A stretch of 64,000 bases of DNA, from positions 1,860,001 through 1,924,000 of the forward strand of contig OZ023273.1 in NCBI GenBank assembly GCA_964007475.1, in the 5' to 3' direction. The translations under genes and the position numbers were made by a program. The stretch is from Hybos culiciformis. Taxonomy: Eukaryota; Arthropoda; Insecta; Diptera; Hybotidae. Below are positions 51,867 through 61,371 of this stretch, one piece after another. Under the pieces are notes generated by a model. It made no database searches. It saw nothing but the letters and a program-made list of their open reading frames with translations, and had not been told where the DNA came from. Position 1 is the stretch's first letter. Each line of letters starts with the position of its first letter.

Positions 51867-52740
51867 CCGTTGTATCTTGAATTCAAATAGCTGTCAGGAC
51901 AATCATGTAGTTTATTAAAAAAATTAGACTCATCTAACTGGTGTGGATGATGGTACCAATTAGCTTCAATTGTTCTTTGAGAATCTAAAAAAAAAAAATT
52001 AGTCAATAATTTATCTAATCCTCTGCTTTTTTTCAATTAAGAGTTTGCTATTCAAGAATATCGGCGACTTCTTTGTAATGAATTCGAACATTATCAGATT
52101 AAAATAATAGATTGAATGAATTTCATTAGTACTTTGGGCGTAATTATTTTTTTTAGCTTAATACAAGTCGTGAAGTGAAAGATATTGCATTTAAGAATCA
52201 GGTTTATAATCTAATCTAATCCTCCAACATTTTAGAGATCGTAGATTAAATAATGTTATATGAAGCAAATTATTGAATAAGGCAATTAAACATTTAACTT
52301 CTTAATAATGATTAGTACATAACAATTAGAAATTAAAACATAAGCCAATGTAAAGAGTTAGGTAACTAAAATCCATTGTTTTTTTTTTTGATTAATTTGT
52401 GTAAAAGCATCTTACATTCCAATCCAAATTACTGACCTGATATTGAGGTTGTTGTTGCTAATGTTGACAGTGGCGTCAACGGATGAACTAGAGTTTGCAG
52501 CTGAGCTAAATCAGTTGATATTGGTACTATAGTAGAAGATGTTGTTATTTGTGATTCAATGGCAGATGATGCAAGTGTAGCAGACGTCAATGGAATTGAG
52601 TTTGTTGTATTTATATCGGAATTTATTTTTTTACTACTTACACTATTATGAAGAGGGTGAAATATCGTTGATTCATTTGTCAGCAGGTGGTTAGAATGTG
52701 ATATTGTTGTGTGAAGGTTTTGGTTTGTTAAATAATCCTG
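51867..52740 (-). pseudogene. two exons of an unidentified Ser/Thr-rich protein (likely captured fragment)
   Basis: On the minus strand a strong acceptor (CTCTTCCAACAG) opens an exon from 52740 that reads DYLTNQNLHTTISHSNHLLT and continues through a Ser/Thr-rich, Leu/Ala/Pro-containing region to a G|GTCAGT-type donor near 52439; a second exon (~51987-51867) reads SQRTIEANWYHHPHQLDESN and ends ...YLNSRYN at a GTAAGC donor. The low-complexity Ser/Thr/Asn/His composition resembles disordered parts of insect transcription regulators, but I do not recognise the family. Neither end of a gene is present. Its position directly downstream of a truncated IDH3 gamma fragment on the same strand suggests a chimeric transcription unit. 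Confidence 0.45.
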
Positions 52741-52829
52741 TTGGAAGAGTATTTGTGTGCTTAGATTAAATTTATTTTTATATACGAATGTTATATAAAC
52801 CAACAACCCGTTTATAAACCAACAACCAG

Positions 52830-53833
52830 CAACTCGTTCAGCATTATCAATTGTACAGATTTTCATGCTTTCAACGACTCCCTTCACCGATTCATGCTCC
52901 AACATAGCGTATTCACCATCTGTATTCTGTCTAATGATAATAATGTCAACATCTTTATGATGAGCTGGAATACCTGGATATGATTTGCAATGAACAACAT
53001 TAACATACAAATCTAATTCATTACGAATGGCCACGTTACGTGATGTAGCATCTAATGCTTCAGATTTTGTTTCGATATTGCCTTTAATAGCTATACCATT
53101 ACGTTTAATTGATGTGATGGCATAATCTAAGTCGTCATTACCTTCTGTACTAGGATTTACTTCAATAACTTCAAAATCAACTGGTGCTCCAATAAATTTA
53201 AAAATATCACGTACATATTTCATTAATTCTGGTCCAATGCCACCACCTTAAAATTTAAGAAGAAATGCAACAAATTAGAAAATTATAAATTAGAAAAAAA
53301 AAATCAAAGGACAATTTTTACCTGGAAGCATCGTTACTGCGTGACGTCCTCCGTATTGAGCATTTGGTATACCTGGGTGTCCAGTCTTGAAAGTAATATA
53401 GAGTTCATTATTTTAGTGAGAAATAAACTTAATATTAATGTACCTAGTATACATATAGAATTAAAATATACTCTGGTTCATATTTTTCGATGTTTAATTC
53501 AAAAACTTACGATGTGGTAATTTCAAATAAATTTCATTTATCTACATACCACGTACGTACCAGAAGCCTTTGATATTTTTTACTTTGCGTAAGAAACTCA
53601 TAGGAGCAGTGTAGGTACACCGCACCACATAGTATAAAAATGTATCAAAACTTGTTGGTTACATGCACATGATTAAAAAAGTTAATAACTATTCGAATGG
53701 CTTGCAGAACCTAAAATCTGATAATGTTTACACCTAAAAGCTGAATATTAAACTTACAATCTTTTTCTGTACTGTTGCCTTAATATGAGCCTTCTCTTCG
53801 CCTTTCTCTTTTCCAACCAGCATTGGGTAGCCC
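52830..53833 (-). pseudogene. truncated NAD-isocitrate dehydrogenase subunit gamma (IDH3G-like) fragment
   Basis: Minus-strand exons at ~53390-53322 (TGHPGIPNAQYGGRHAVTM, LPG) and 53246-~52835 join in phase 1 and encode about 160 residues of the mitochondrial NAD-isocitrate dehydrogenase gamma subunit: LPGGGIGPELMKYVRDIF, PSTEGNDDLDYAITSIKRNG, NVAIRNELDLYVNVVHCKSY, IIIRQNTDGEYAMLEHESVK, GVVESMKICTIDNAERVA. The match stops right after ERVA, where the family continues with a YAFE-like helix; the following codons read CWFINGLLVYITF, unlike IDH. The C-terminal half (Mg/isocitrate and NAD-binding parts, helix bundle) is absent downstream. A further exon at ~53830-53757 (GYPMLVGKEKGEEKAHIKAT) is in matching phase but is not an IDH presequence that I recognise. 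It is most likely a captured or duplicated fragment, not the working gene. Confidence 0.75.
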
Positions 53834-54590
53834 TAAAATATGCCAAAAAGAAAAATTTTAAATTCTATTCTATTTTCTTTTATTAAGATTATGTAATTTT
53901 ATCAGCATTCGATAGGAGCAAAAAAAAAAAAAATCGAATTATGTAAAATTAGATATTTTCAAAATCTTAACTTACTCTTGTCAATGCCGGTGTTTGAATT
54001 AATTTTCTTAATCTTAATGCTCTCTTAATGCTCTCTGCCCCCCGTCCAAATTTCAGCCGATTCTGAGAGGTTCAAGGAAACTGTAGTTATGCCGACCACC
54101 ACAACAAGGAATTCCCGGAAATTCTTCAAAAGACGGCTCTACTGTTTATCTAAAAAAAAAATTAAATAAAAAGTGTAAGTTTAAATTTAATTTTTATATC
54201 CGAAAATTTACCATGGGGTTTGCTTATGTATATTTTTTTATTATTATTATTATAAATTATAATAATATTTAAAACCAAAAAAAAAATTATTATAATTTGA
54301 AAAAGTTTGTTTTCATTCAAATTTTTATCCTTGAAAAACGAAAAATTTGTCCATTTTCTTTTAATATCCTATGTAGAATTCTTTTCTTTATTATTATGTT
54401 TTTTTGTTTTTTTAACTCTTTTTGCTTTAATAATTTAAAAAAAAAAAAAATAAAAAATATAAATAAAATAAAATAAACTTACCTTTTTTTTATTTTTTAT
54501 TTATTTTATTTTATTGTTGTTTAAATTTTTTCCATCACGTGCTTGTTTTTCAAAATATAATGAAATTATAAATGTCAACTTATCAACAAA
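53834..54590. other. AT-rich interior with a short G+C-richer island
   Basis: Around 54000-54140 a G+C-richer stretch (AATGCTCTCTTAATGCTCTC, CCCCCCGTCCAAATTTCAGC) looks like a dispersed repeat fragment. The rest is A/T homopolymers. Confidence 0.4.
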
Positions 54591-55122
54591 GTCAACAAAG
54601 CAACAAATAATTGACGCTGTTGTCAGCTTTACGTAAACTGGCGCTTATGTACGCCTTGCAATTTCCTTTGATTTAGCAACATATAATAAGCAATTTATAA
54701 TAGTTATTTGTACAAAAATAACTCACGCTGCTGTCAGCTTTACGTAAACTGACATTTATGTACAACCAGTAACTGTTTGAAGAGAAAGATTACCGTAATA
54801 AGTCGCTTACACTCAAAAATAAGATAGACTGCAAGGTCAAATATTTGTTTCGACTTAGAACATAGTTCAATATCCGACACAAAAGTCGGTAATTTAAATT
54901 GGTCTTTTCAGCTGACCTTAAAACTGGCGGCCGGGACAAACTCCTGTTTATTGGTGTTCAGGTTAGTTTCAAAACTAACAAACAAGTCGGAGGCATATTT
55001 TAAGCCGGTGTGCCAAAAATATGTTAACTATGAGTGAACTTGTAGGCCGGTTCAGTAATCGACGCCCATGCCAGTACAAATACTTGACATTTCTTTGCGA
55101 ACTGGCGCGATGGTATATTGGG
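54590..55122. repeat. right subterminal repeat zone of the 8-kb element
   Basis: Contains two copies of GTCAGCTTTACGTAAACTG (~54625 and ~54737), AGTTATTTGTAC at ~54704, and GTTAGTTTCAAAACTAACA with AAGTCGG at ~54964, echoing the left zone. G+C content is clearly above the flanks. It ends at the inverted 12-bp terminus. Confidence 0.5.
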
Positions 55123-55890
55123 TCGATATAATAAAATCTCATCCAATAACACTTTAAAAATTAAAATATTATTATAATTATTTTACAAAATTAAATAAAA
55201 GAATAAATTTTTCTTTTTATATGTTAACCGTTCCTTATGCAAGTCGTTGCGATTCACATTATTTATTTTCCTAATTAAAAATATGAAATGAAAAACATAA
55301 ATTTCAAATTAGCTTAACAAGAATATTTTTAATAATCCTCGACAATTATATAATTTTTAAGTAATTATATTAATTTATAATTATTATAATGAGGTTGTTA
55401 ATGAAAAAAACTATTTGATACGAAAAACGTTCAAAGTATTTTACAAAAATTTTATTCATAAGTGTCTAACTTACATTATATTTAATTTTTTCGAAATCTA
55501 GAAAGGGTTTCAATTTTTAATATACATACATAATTTGCTTCTGAAAAGTACACTTTGTAAGTACATTTTAAAATACAAGATATAGAACATAATTAGTTAT
55601 ATCTGATTAAGTGAGACACTAATAAGCTTTCAATAGAAGTTAGTAATTTGCCCAAATTGATAGAAGGGCTTGATAAAAAAGAGGTATTATATGTATGCTT
55701 AATATTGTATGATAACTTAAAATATATAAAAAGATACATATTACAATAATTATTTGAAAACACTTAATTGGAAATAATTAATAAAGCTAATTAAATTGTT
55801 CTAATTAAAATTATTTTAGTAGACTTAAATTTTAAAATTAGTCCTTTATACAATTTTTTGCTATCAGTTTGAAAAAGAAAATTCAGAAAA
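55123..55890. other. upstream region of the third odorant receptor
   Basis: AT-rich, presumably contains the promoter. No specific element recognised. Confidence 0.4.
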
Positions 55891-57592
55891 ATGAATATTT
55901 TTAGAAAATCCAGAAATTTGGATTCTAATTCTTCTAACACTTCGTATACATTTCAAAAGTTTATGAAAGTTTGTTATTTTATTGAACTAACATTAGGAAT
56001 GGAATTTCTGGAAAAACCAAAAGATCGAAATAGATTAAAACAACTTTACTTTATAATTCTTTTTATTGGATACAGCTTTTTAGTGTTTTCAATGTATTTG
56101 GATCTCATAAATTTGCCGGAAAAATCCAACGAAATGAGAATTCTTTCAATAATGTTCTCAATTTATGGAGGTCTGACTTATGTTAAACTAATAACGTTTT
56201 TTGTTTGTAATAGAAAGCTTTATACAGTTTATCAAAATTTGAAAAATATTTTCCCAAAAGATGGATATGACAAATATGATTGCCAGTACTATTTTAAAAT
56301 ATATCATCGTTTGGGTTACTTTTCATTGGTGTTTTTTAATATGGCAAATGTATCCAATACACTACAGTGTGCTGCTCAAATGTTTAAGCAGATAATGGAG
56401 ACTGGCAAAATAACCGAATTTATATTTGTTTTCCATCATATAAAATATTTGCTGGACGGCACACAAATTATAAATATAATTATAATTTATACTGGAGAGT
56501 GCTTGGCGATGCTTTTCGGTGCACATTTCTTAGTATTAGCCAATCTCTACATGTTTGGAATAATTTTTCAATTATGTATGCAGTTTCGATATTTGATAAG
56601 AAATTTCGAGGAACATAATATATCTGATAAACTAGTGGTACATGTTGTTGATTTACACAATGAAGTTTTAAGATTATCTAAAGAAATGAACGATATATTC
56701 GGCTATGCAGTTCTCTACAATATATGTTCTTCAACAATTGTTATGTGTTCGATTGGAGTTGTTGTAGTCAGTTCATTGAATTTGGGGGATATAATGAAAT
56801 ATTTACCTTATGCATGTCATGAATTCTCTCAAAGTTACATATTATGTTTTGTGGCAGATTGCTTGAAAAAAGAGGTGCAGATATTTAAATAATTTTTTTT
56901 TTTTATATATTGTAATCTTTACCTTTATGTGATATGAAATGACCCCCTTCATGGATTAATTATTTAACTATTAAATATATAAAGAAGTTTTGTAGTGGCC
57001 AAAATTAATTGAAGAAAAAACAGAAAATATAGTTCACTAATAAGCGACTAAAATTCGAAGAAATTTCAGTTTTAATATATCAAGATAAATTAAAATCTCC
57101 ATATCCGGTTCGCGTGCCCGGTATAATTTGGTTATTATTTATGACTATGATTATTTTGATTAAAAAATAGATTAAAATTTTAATAGGCTCAATGAAAGAA
57201 AGCTTAAGATAAAATTCTGATCTTGGACAGTTTGTTTTTAACTAGATTATTATATTACTCGAAAATTCCAAAAATTGTTTTTTTATATATCTCGTTATCA
57301 TAATTGTTATTTTTAGAGCGAACATTTGTGGACTGCTGTTTATAGTAATAATTGGTTCAACGCAGATATAAGGCATAAAAAATCATTAGCACTGTTAATA
57401 AATAAATCGCAAAAAGGAACTGCTTTATCAGCAGCAGGTTTCACTACAATATCTTATAAAACTTTGAAGGAGGTAAGAACAGATCACTAAGGTTTAGCAT
57501 GTTGTGTTTTTTTTACTAAGAGTTTTCTTTTTTAGATTATGAACAATGCTTACCAACTGTCTGCAGTTTTTAGGTCAACAATTAAAAAATAA
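55891..57592 (+). CDS. odorant receptor (7tm_6), complete three-exon gene
   Basis: Exons 55891-56874, 57317-57472 and 57536-57592 join in phase 0 to 398 aa, the usual insect OR length. The long first exon has about six hydrophobic segments and the motifs NLYMFGIIFQLCMQFRYL and YNICSSTIVMCSIGVVV. Exon 2 starts SEHLWTAVYSNNWFNADIRH and carries KGTALSAAGFTTISYKTLKE. The last exon is IMNNAYQLSAVFRSTIKK. It is a more distant paralogue of the two receptors at 35.7-38.6 kb with identical intron positions, so all three derive from local duplication. The ~19-kb separation includes the two unrelated minus-strand genes and the 8-kb element. Confidence 0.93.
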
Positions 57593-58064
57593 TCGTATAG
57601 TACTTAATATATTATATTTTATTGCATATTGTTTTGATGTTTTAGAAAAATTAGTTAAGTGTAAATTCTTAAATAAAAAAAAAACTACTCAAATTTAATT
57701 ACTTTCTTTATTATCTCTAATCGCTAACATTAAGCTTGTTATTTAATGTTTTTTTTTAATAACTAAAAATATTTCAGAAATATGACGGCATTTCTTCGCT
57801 ACTCCTGGAAGACTGGTTTCAAAACGGGCTCTTTTCAGTGTAGATTCGTCGGTACCAAAATATAACTACTATGAGCAATAACCTTTCTCATGGTAATTAT
57901 CCTAAATTAAGCTTGAATTCTTTTTTCTGAAAAGCCTGAGTTTTTAGTGACTTTTAGAATTAGCTAAATAATTATTGTTGAAAAAATATTATGTAAAGTT
58001 GAACAAGAGAACTTAGAAAAAAATTAAAATTTTTGTGACAATATGTACAGACATTGTATAACAA
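57593..58064. other. 3' flank of the odorant receptor
   Basis: AT-rich with a slightly G+C-richer patch at ~57780-57880. No coding exon supported. Confidence 0.45.
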
Positions 58065-58375
58065 GGGGGTTGGACATTTGTCCGCGATTTGTTTTTGTAT
58101 CGCGGACATCAAAATGACATTTGTCCGCGATTTAAAATGACTTTTTCCGCCGCGGACAAATGACATTTTGAAAAATGACATTTGTCCGCTAAAAATTTGA
58201 AAAATCAATCGCGGACAAATGACATTTTGCAAAATGACATTTGTCCGCTAATGTTTGAAAATTCAATCGCGAACAAATGTTTTTTTTGCAAAATGTCATT
58301 TGTCCGCGTATTTTGAGACATTTGTCCGCGAAGTTTTCCATACAAATTCCATCGCGGACAAATGTCACGGCGCCG
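58065..58375. mobile_element. 311-bp TIR element built of repeated short palindromes
   Basis: The core GACATTTGTCCGCGAT occurs near both ends in inverted orientation, and the heptad/decamer GCGGACAAATG and its complement recurs about a dozen times inside, forming nested hairpins. An 8-bp direct repeat TATAACAA flanks it exactly (58057-58064 and 58376-58383), a target duplication of the length made by hAT or P-type transposases. The outermost bases of the two ends differ. No ORF of its own; overlapping minus-strand ORFs are by-products. Confidence 0.75.
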
Positions 58376-58429
58376 TATAACAACAATAAGTATACTTTAA
58401 CTGTAAAAGAATATGCAACGGGCGATCAA

Positions 58430-58523
58430 CTAGTTTAGTAAGTAAAACTAGTGTCTTAACCCTTTCTTCGGGATTCGAACCTCGTTCTTTAGCATTTCAT
58501 TCTACCACTCTACCTCTCGGCTA
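58430..58523 (-). mobile_element. tRNA-derived SINE-like head with intact pol III boxes
   Basis: On the minus strand, A box TAGCCGAGAGG (plus 58513-58523) matches TRGYNNAGNGG exactly and B box GGTTCGAATCC (plus 58471-58481) matches exactly, 31 nt apart. The acceptor stem does not close and the anticodon arm is not convincing, so it is a SINE or tRNA relic, not a working tRNA. The body continues toward 58384, where the 311-bp TIR element is inserted next to it. No tail or target duplication identified. Confidence 0.5.
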
Positions 58524-58529
58524 CAGTAT

Positions 58530-60374
58530 TAAAATTATAAACGTGTACAAAATATCAGGCCTACGACAGAAATTCAATTTTATTGCGCATACGAAAGAAT
58601 TACTTCAAATATTTTTACTTCTGATATTTAGGCAGGTACTGAGGTAAGTTAAAGATACTAGATAGGTATAAAATATCAAAAAAGAAAACAAAAAAACAGT
58701 GAAATCTCAATTTTAATATGAATTTTTATAACTTTTAAATTATTAGAAATTTTGTTTAATTTGAGATGTAATTATAATTCGATTCATTCTAACAGTAAAC
58801 AAATTGAGACGTTTTGAAACAATTTTAAGAAGTAAAAAGAAATATGAATATAGTTAAAAAATGTCGTTAAAACTAATTTTTTGGTAATTAAAAATGAAAA
58901 CATTTTTTTTTTGTAAATCTGTTATGAAAGTTAGATTAAAAGGTATGCGGATCAAACCTTATTCTCAAGTATTCCATGAGAATCCTTGTTAAAAAGTATT
59001 ATAAGTAAAAAACTGTCAACCTTTACCTGATATTAATGGGAACTATACTAGGTAAATACGGAAAAGAATGATTTTAATTTATTTCTTAGAAAGATTAGGG
59101 TTTCCAGTCTTACATGGGGACCCTATTATCTGCGCACTAAATATTAATTTATGAATAATTTTATAGTATACATTGTGTTAAAATTATTTACATTTACGAG
59201 GTAAATGTAACAATGTAATTGTACAATAACCACATAATTTTTATTTAGCTTCTGCTAAATATATAAGTTGTACAAAAATTATTCATTCTTCTTGGAGAAA
59301 AGTTGGGTAGGTACATTTGACTTTAATTACTTTTGACTGTAAGTATAATATTTGATTATATTTCTGCATGATTTTTTAAATCAAAATATACAATTGAATG
59401 TCGTCACAGCCACATGGACTAATGTTCGAGGTACATACTTCAAAACTTTTTTAAAATTTGAAATTAATATTAAAAAAAATTATTTAGGTTACCGAAATTT
59501 GACAAATCAAATTATATGTACCTACAAATTCCGAATATTAAAAAACATTCCTTCGACGACTTTTGAAAAAAGCCTACACTTTAATAACGAAATCTAAAAT
59601 GTCTATATTAATTTTTTTTTTAATTTAAAAAAGAAGCAACATTTAATTCTTAGTTAATATTTATTTTCAAAAGCCAATATTCCAACGATAAGTAATATCA
59701 ACTTATTGTATACATAAGCGAGATAAACATATTTCGAATTATAGAATTTGAAATAAAACTACATAAATTTTCTTATTTCTTTATTAATTATTTTGTTATT
59801 TTGAAATGAAGATAAAAAAAAAATATAGGTACATACTATTTTAACTTAAAATGACAAAAAATGCTCACAAAAGTATAAATTAGCAGCATGAAGACATCAG
59901 AAATTTTCATTACCTTTGATAAAAAATAAATGAAATAAAAACTACAAAAAAGTGTGAACGTTTTTAACCAAGAATAAAAAATTTATTACGTTTATACTAC
60001 AAACTATTTCAATTATTATTTTTTTTTATTTAATATTTTAAATTTTCATAAATAAATGTACAAATCAAAAAAGACACAATTTTTTATTAATAGCATTCAA
60101 CATTATAAAAAGCTCTACCTATATGTATTTAATTTTATAGTTTGAAGTGTATATTTATTTTTATATCTACTTTAAAGCATCCGTTTCACTTAATAAAATA
60201 TATTTTGATTTTTTTGATTAATTGTAGAAAATAATATAAACAAAAGTAGAAATTAGTACAAAATAAATTCATTAGTGGTAGTACCAATTGAAATTTAAAA
60301 CAATCAAATTTAATAAAAAAACCTAACTAGAAACATTTTAATCATTAGTTTTGATTTTGAAACTTGCTTAAACC
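58530..60374. other. gene-free AT-rich stretch
   Basis: Nothing supported. ORF 59352-59597 has background composition. Confidence 0.5.
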
Positions 60375-60767
60375 TCAGCAAGCTAATAATTCTGAATCAA
60401 TTGGTCCTTTAAAACTAGTAAATTTTGATTTATTTATCGTAAATTTATTCCAATCTTCTATTGAAAAACAATACCTTCTAATTGTCATCACAGCATTATT
60501 ATTAAAAGTACCTATAAATTGAACATAATCACCAATAGGAACTGTCGCAAAAGAATCCCATTCATACCATCTATAAACTTTAAGATTTTTACGAAGAAAT
60601 TTATTTTGACGTACATCAAATATTTTACAGTCATTTGATGTGAAACAGTAAATTAAATTATTATTTAAAACAGTTCTTGTGTAACCTAAATCTACAGAGG
60701 ATGCTATATTTCTCCATTTACCTTCACGCGGGTCAAAACTTTCAATTATTGAAGAATGTGTTGCACC
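60375..60767 (-). pseudogene. kelch-repeat protein, 3'-terminal fragment
   Basis: An open frame without a Met start runs on the minus strand from ~60767 to TGA at 60375-60377, encoding about 130 aa. It includes GATHSSIIESFDPREGKWRN, a clear kelch-blade signature (x-E-x-F/Y-D-P-x-x-x-x-W), then LGYTRTVLNNNLIYCF, KVYRWYEWDSFATVPIGDYV and ends SFKGPIDSELLAC. Later blades are degenerate, as at the C-terminus of KLHL-type proteins. The sequence just upstream (AAGGTAAGTAAAAG) lacks a pyrimidine tract, so this may be a real last exon with a poor acceptor or a gene cut off by the adjoining LTR-like element. No BTB/BACK part is in the window. Confidence 0.5.
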
Positions 60768-60823
60768 CTTTTACTTACCTTATTTATACTTACCTATTTC
60801 CTTGTTCATATTCCCACGATTTC

Positions 60824-61143
60824 ATTTTATACAGTTGTAACAATTTACAACTGTATAAAATAGCAGCACTTAACGTGCAAATTGTTTATCGGTTTGGAAA
60901 TATACAAAAATGTCAATTTAACATTTTTGTATATTTCAAAACTAATATTTTATTTTTAATTCTTTTTAGAATAAACAAAAATGTCAATTTAACATTTTTG
61001 TTTATTTTAATAAAGAATAATAAAATAAACGATACTCAAGTTACAATTTCAAATAATTATCAAAGTGTTAATTATGCACTTTGATAATTATTTAATCCCG
61101 CCCATTCCCAATTTTGATTGGTCAAAGTACTAAATCAAAATTG
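60824..61143. repeat. array of five consecutive perfect hairpins
   Basis: Arms: 60824-60840/60845-60861 (17 bp), 60897-60913/60921-60937 (17 bp), 60970-60984/60992-61006 (15 bp), 61051-61067/61077-61093 (17 bp), 61109-61119/61133-61143 (11 bp). All are perfect. The second and third share the core ACAAAAATGT-CAATTTA-ACATTTTTGT but differ outside it by paired changes that keep the stems. Confidence 0.9.
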
Positions 61144-61357
61144 TGGAATTTAAATTTCAATTCCTTTTTAAACCTTATTAAAAATTAAGATTATCCATTA
61201 GTATTATATCGGGCGTGAAATAAAGATCGTAAAGAAAAATGTGAAGTCTTTTAATTTTAAAATAAGTGAAAAACCAGAAAAAGAAAAAGTATTGCGAAAC
61301 AGAAAAAAGGTAGAAAAAGTAGAAAAAGTAAAAATAAAATATGAAGAAAACGTAACA
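60836..61357 (+). mobile_element. putative 5' LTR of an LTR retroelement
   Basis: The 3' boundary is proposed at ...GTAACA (61352-61357), immediately followed by a primer-binding-site-like TGGCGATCCTGCCA. A 5' boundary TGTAACA at 60836 is a guess giving a 522-bp LTR; other starts are possible because the 3' LTR is outside the window. Within it are several hairpins (separate entry), a CCAAT-like GATTGGTC near 61116 and an AATAAA at ~61221 that could act in polyadenylation. The element would run left to right and beyond 64000. Confidence 0.5.
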
Positions 61358-61371
61358 TGGCGATCCTGCCA
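61358..61371 (+). promoter_or_regulatory. candidate primer-binding site for reverse transcription (tRNA-Arg)
   Basis: TGGCGATCCTGCCA starts with TGG (complement of tRNA CCA) directly after an LTR-like ...ACA. Its complement, TGGCAGGATCG-CCA, agrees with my recollection of the 3' end of an insect arginine tRNA (ACG isoacceptor); arginine tRNA also primes several insect LTR elements. Match length by recollection 14 nt; needs comparison with real tRNA sequences. Confidence 0.55.

Larger units (their letters stand above)
47103..55122. mobile_element. candidate 8-kb Pack-type DNA transposon with captured gene fragments
   Basis: A 12-bp perfect terminal inverted repeat CCCAATATACCA lies at 47103-47114 and, inverted, at 55111-55122. 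Both are directly flanked by TCG (47100-47102 and 55123-55125), consistent with a 3-bp target duplication. The ~450 bp inside each end are G+C-richer than the surroundings and share short motifs in both orientations, such as AGTTATTTGT (47.12, 47.24, 47.28, 54.60, 54.70 kb) and GTTAGTT-n3-AACTAAC followed by AAGTC. Such subterminal repeats are typical of transposase binding zones. Inside are same-strand fragments of unrelated genes (entries below) and no transposase that I recognise. Superfamily unclear (3-bp duplications occur in CACTA and Harbinger elements, but the terminus fits neither well). Confidence 0.55.

Noticed and set aside
57972..58386. Minus-strand ORFs of 86 and 65 aa
   Set aside because: Translations of the iterated GCGGACAAATG palindromes in the TIR element.
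58430..58523. Functional tRNA gene
   Set aside because: Pol III boxes are perfect but the acceptor and anticodon stems do not fold properly.
60677..61084. 135-aa plus-strand ORF
   Set aside because: Antisense to the kelch frame and then reads through the hairpin array; background composition.
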